Positions 63,918 to 64,000 of a stretch of DNA of 64,000 nucleotides are shown piece after piece (positions within the stretch are counted from its first letter, which is position 1; every line of letters starts with the position of its first letter). The position numbers were made by a program, and so were the translations under genes. The stretch comes from Chryseobacterium sp. VAUSW3 (GTDB taxonomy: Bacteria; Bacteroidota; Bacteroidia; Flavobacteriales; Weeksellaceae). The stretch is from positions 1 through 64,000 of the forward strand of contig NZ_NIUY01000001.1 in the NCBI RefSeq assembly GCF_002205795.1, in the 5' to 3' direction. Below the pieces are notes generated by a model that worked only from the letters and a program-made list of their open reading frames with translations, ran no database searches and was not told where the DNA came from.

Positions 63918-64000
63918 AATCATGGTTTCTAAACTTACAGTTGCGTAAGATTATTTCAATTCTAAAATTAAAGAAGATTTTCCTGAAACCGTTAATTTAT

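Overview
This window looks like chromosomal DNA of a flavobacterium of the Chryseobacterium group (Weeksellaceae, Bacteroidota). The evidence is a type IX secretion locus (gldJ, porU, porV) with a gldA-like gene nearby, a secreted protease with a type IX C-terminal sorting domain, an S46 dipeptidyl-peptidase, low-to-moderate GC, and Bacteroidota promoter boxes (TTTG, about 19-20 bases, TAnnTTTG) in place of sigma-70 hexamers. The genus is an inference; no rRNA gene is present to settle it.

Layout. 1-4150 is accessory DNA: a DUF6943-like protein, an AT-rich one-pass membrane protein, a four-gene minus-strand cassette (conserved Bacteroidota protein of unknown function, DUF5675, two small membrane proteins) and a thermonuclease-family protein, with no integrase in view. 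4200-6400 holds sugar-nucleotide genes (galE and a DegT-type aminotransferase). 6660-13725 holds an S8 protease, PEP carboxylase, a retropepsin/PDZ protein and a lipoprotein L,D-transpeptidase. 13840-17251 is the glycogen pair glgB-glgA. 17476-28633 holds two unknown proteins, a Zn/Cd-type P-type ATPase, S46 and M16 peptidases, aspartase and an amidase lipoprotein. 28690-29560 is a tRNA operon (Ser-GCT, Pro-TGG, Arg-TCT) mixed with two broken tRNA-Arg copies and a small GIY-YIG nuclease gene. 29625-42472 holds gldA, an SRPBCC protein, a NUDIX hydrolase, murF, gldJ, porU, porV, a FUSC membrane protein and a phosphopantetheinyl transferase. 42648-50609 holds a small unknown protein, DUF1826, ahcY, a membrane-bound TPR/HTH regulator facing three tandem secreted paralogues, a possible tiny leucine-rich ORF and an SGNH hydrolase. 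50652-59007 holds a DEAD-box helicase, a lipoprotein and the purine genes purM-purN-purH-purD-guaA. 59228-63917 holds DUF808, a flavin reductase, a pirin, DUF488, an SLC45-like MFS transporter and a SnoaL-like protein.

How the genes work together. porU, porV and gldJ belong to one secretion and gliding machine, and the S8 protease at 6662 is a plausible cargo. purM, purN, purH and purD cover steps of IMP synthesis, and guaA converts XMP to GMP. glgB and glgA make branched glycogen, with no glgC in view. The regulator at 45223-46950 probably controls the three secreted paralogues that diverge from it.

Points most worth a second look: (1) the tRNA-Arg/GIY-YIG mosaic, where 21-base copies of the tRNA 3' end flank a nuclease gene whose stop codon lies in a tRNA D-arm remnant; (2) the purM leader, where an intrinsic terminator lies inside an open frame that runs in phase into purM; (3) the short leucine-rich ORF at 49803-49856, whose Leu codons form one arm of a terminator; (4) the DUF5675 cassette; (5) the three-paralogue operon with its divergent regulator and a 20-base palindrome between them.
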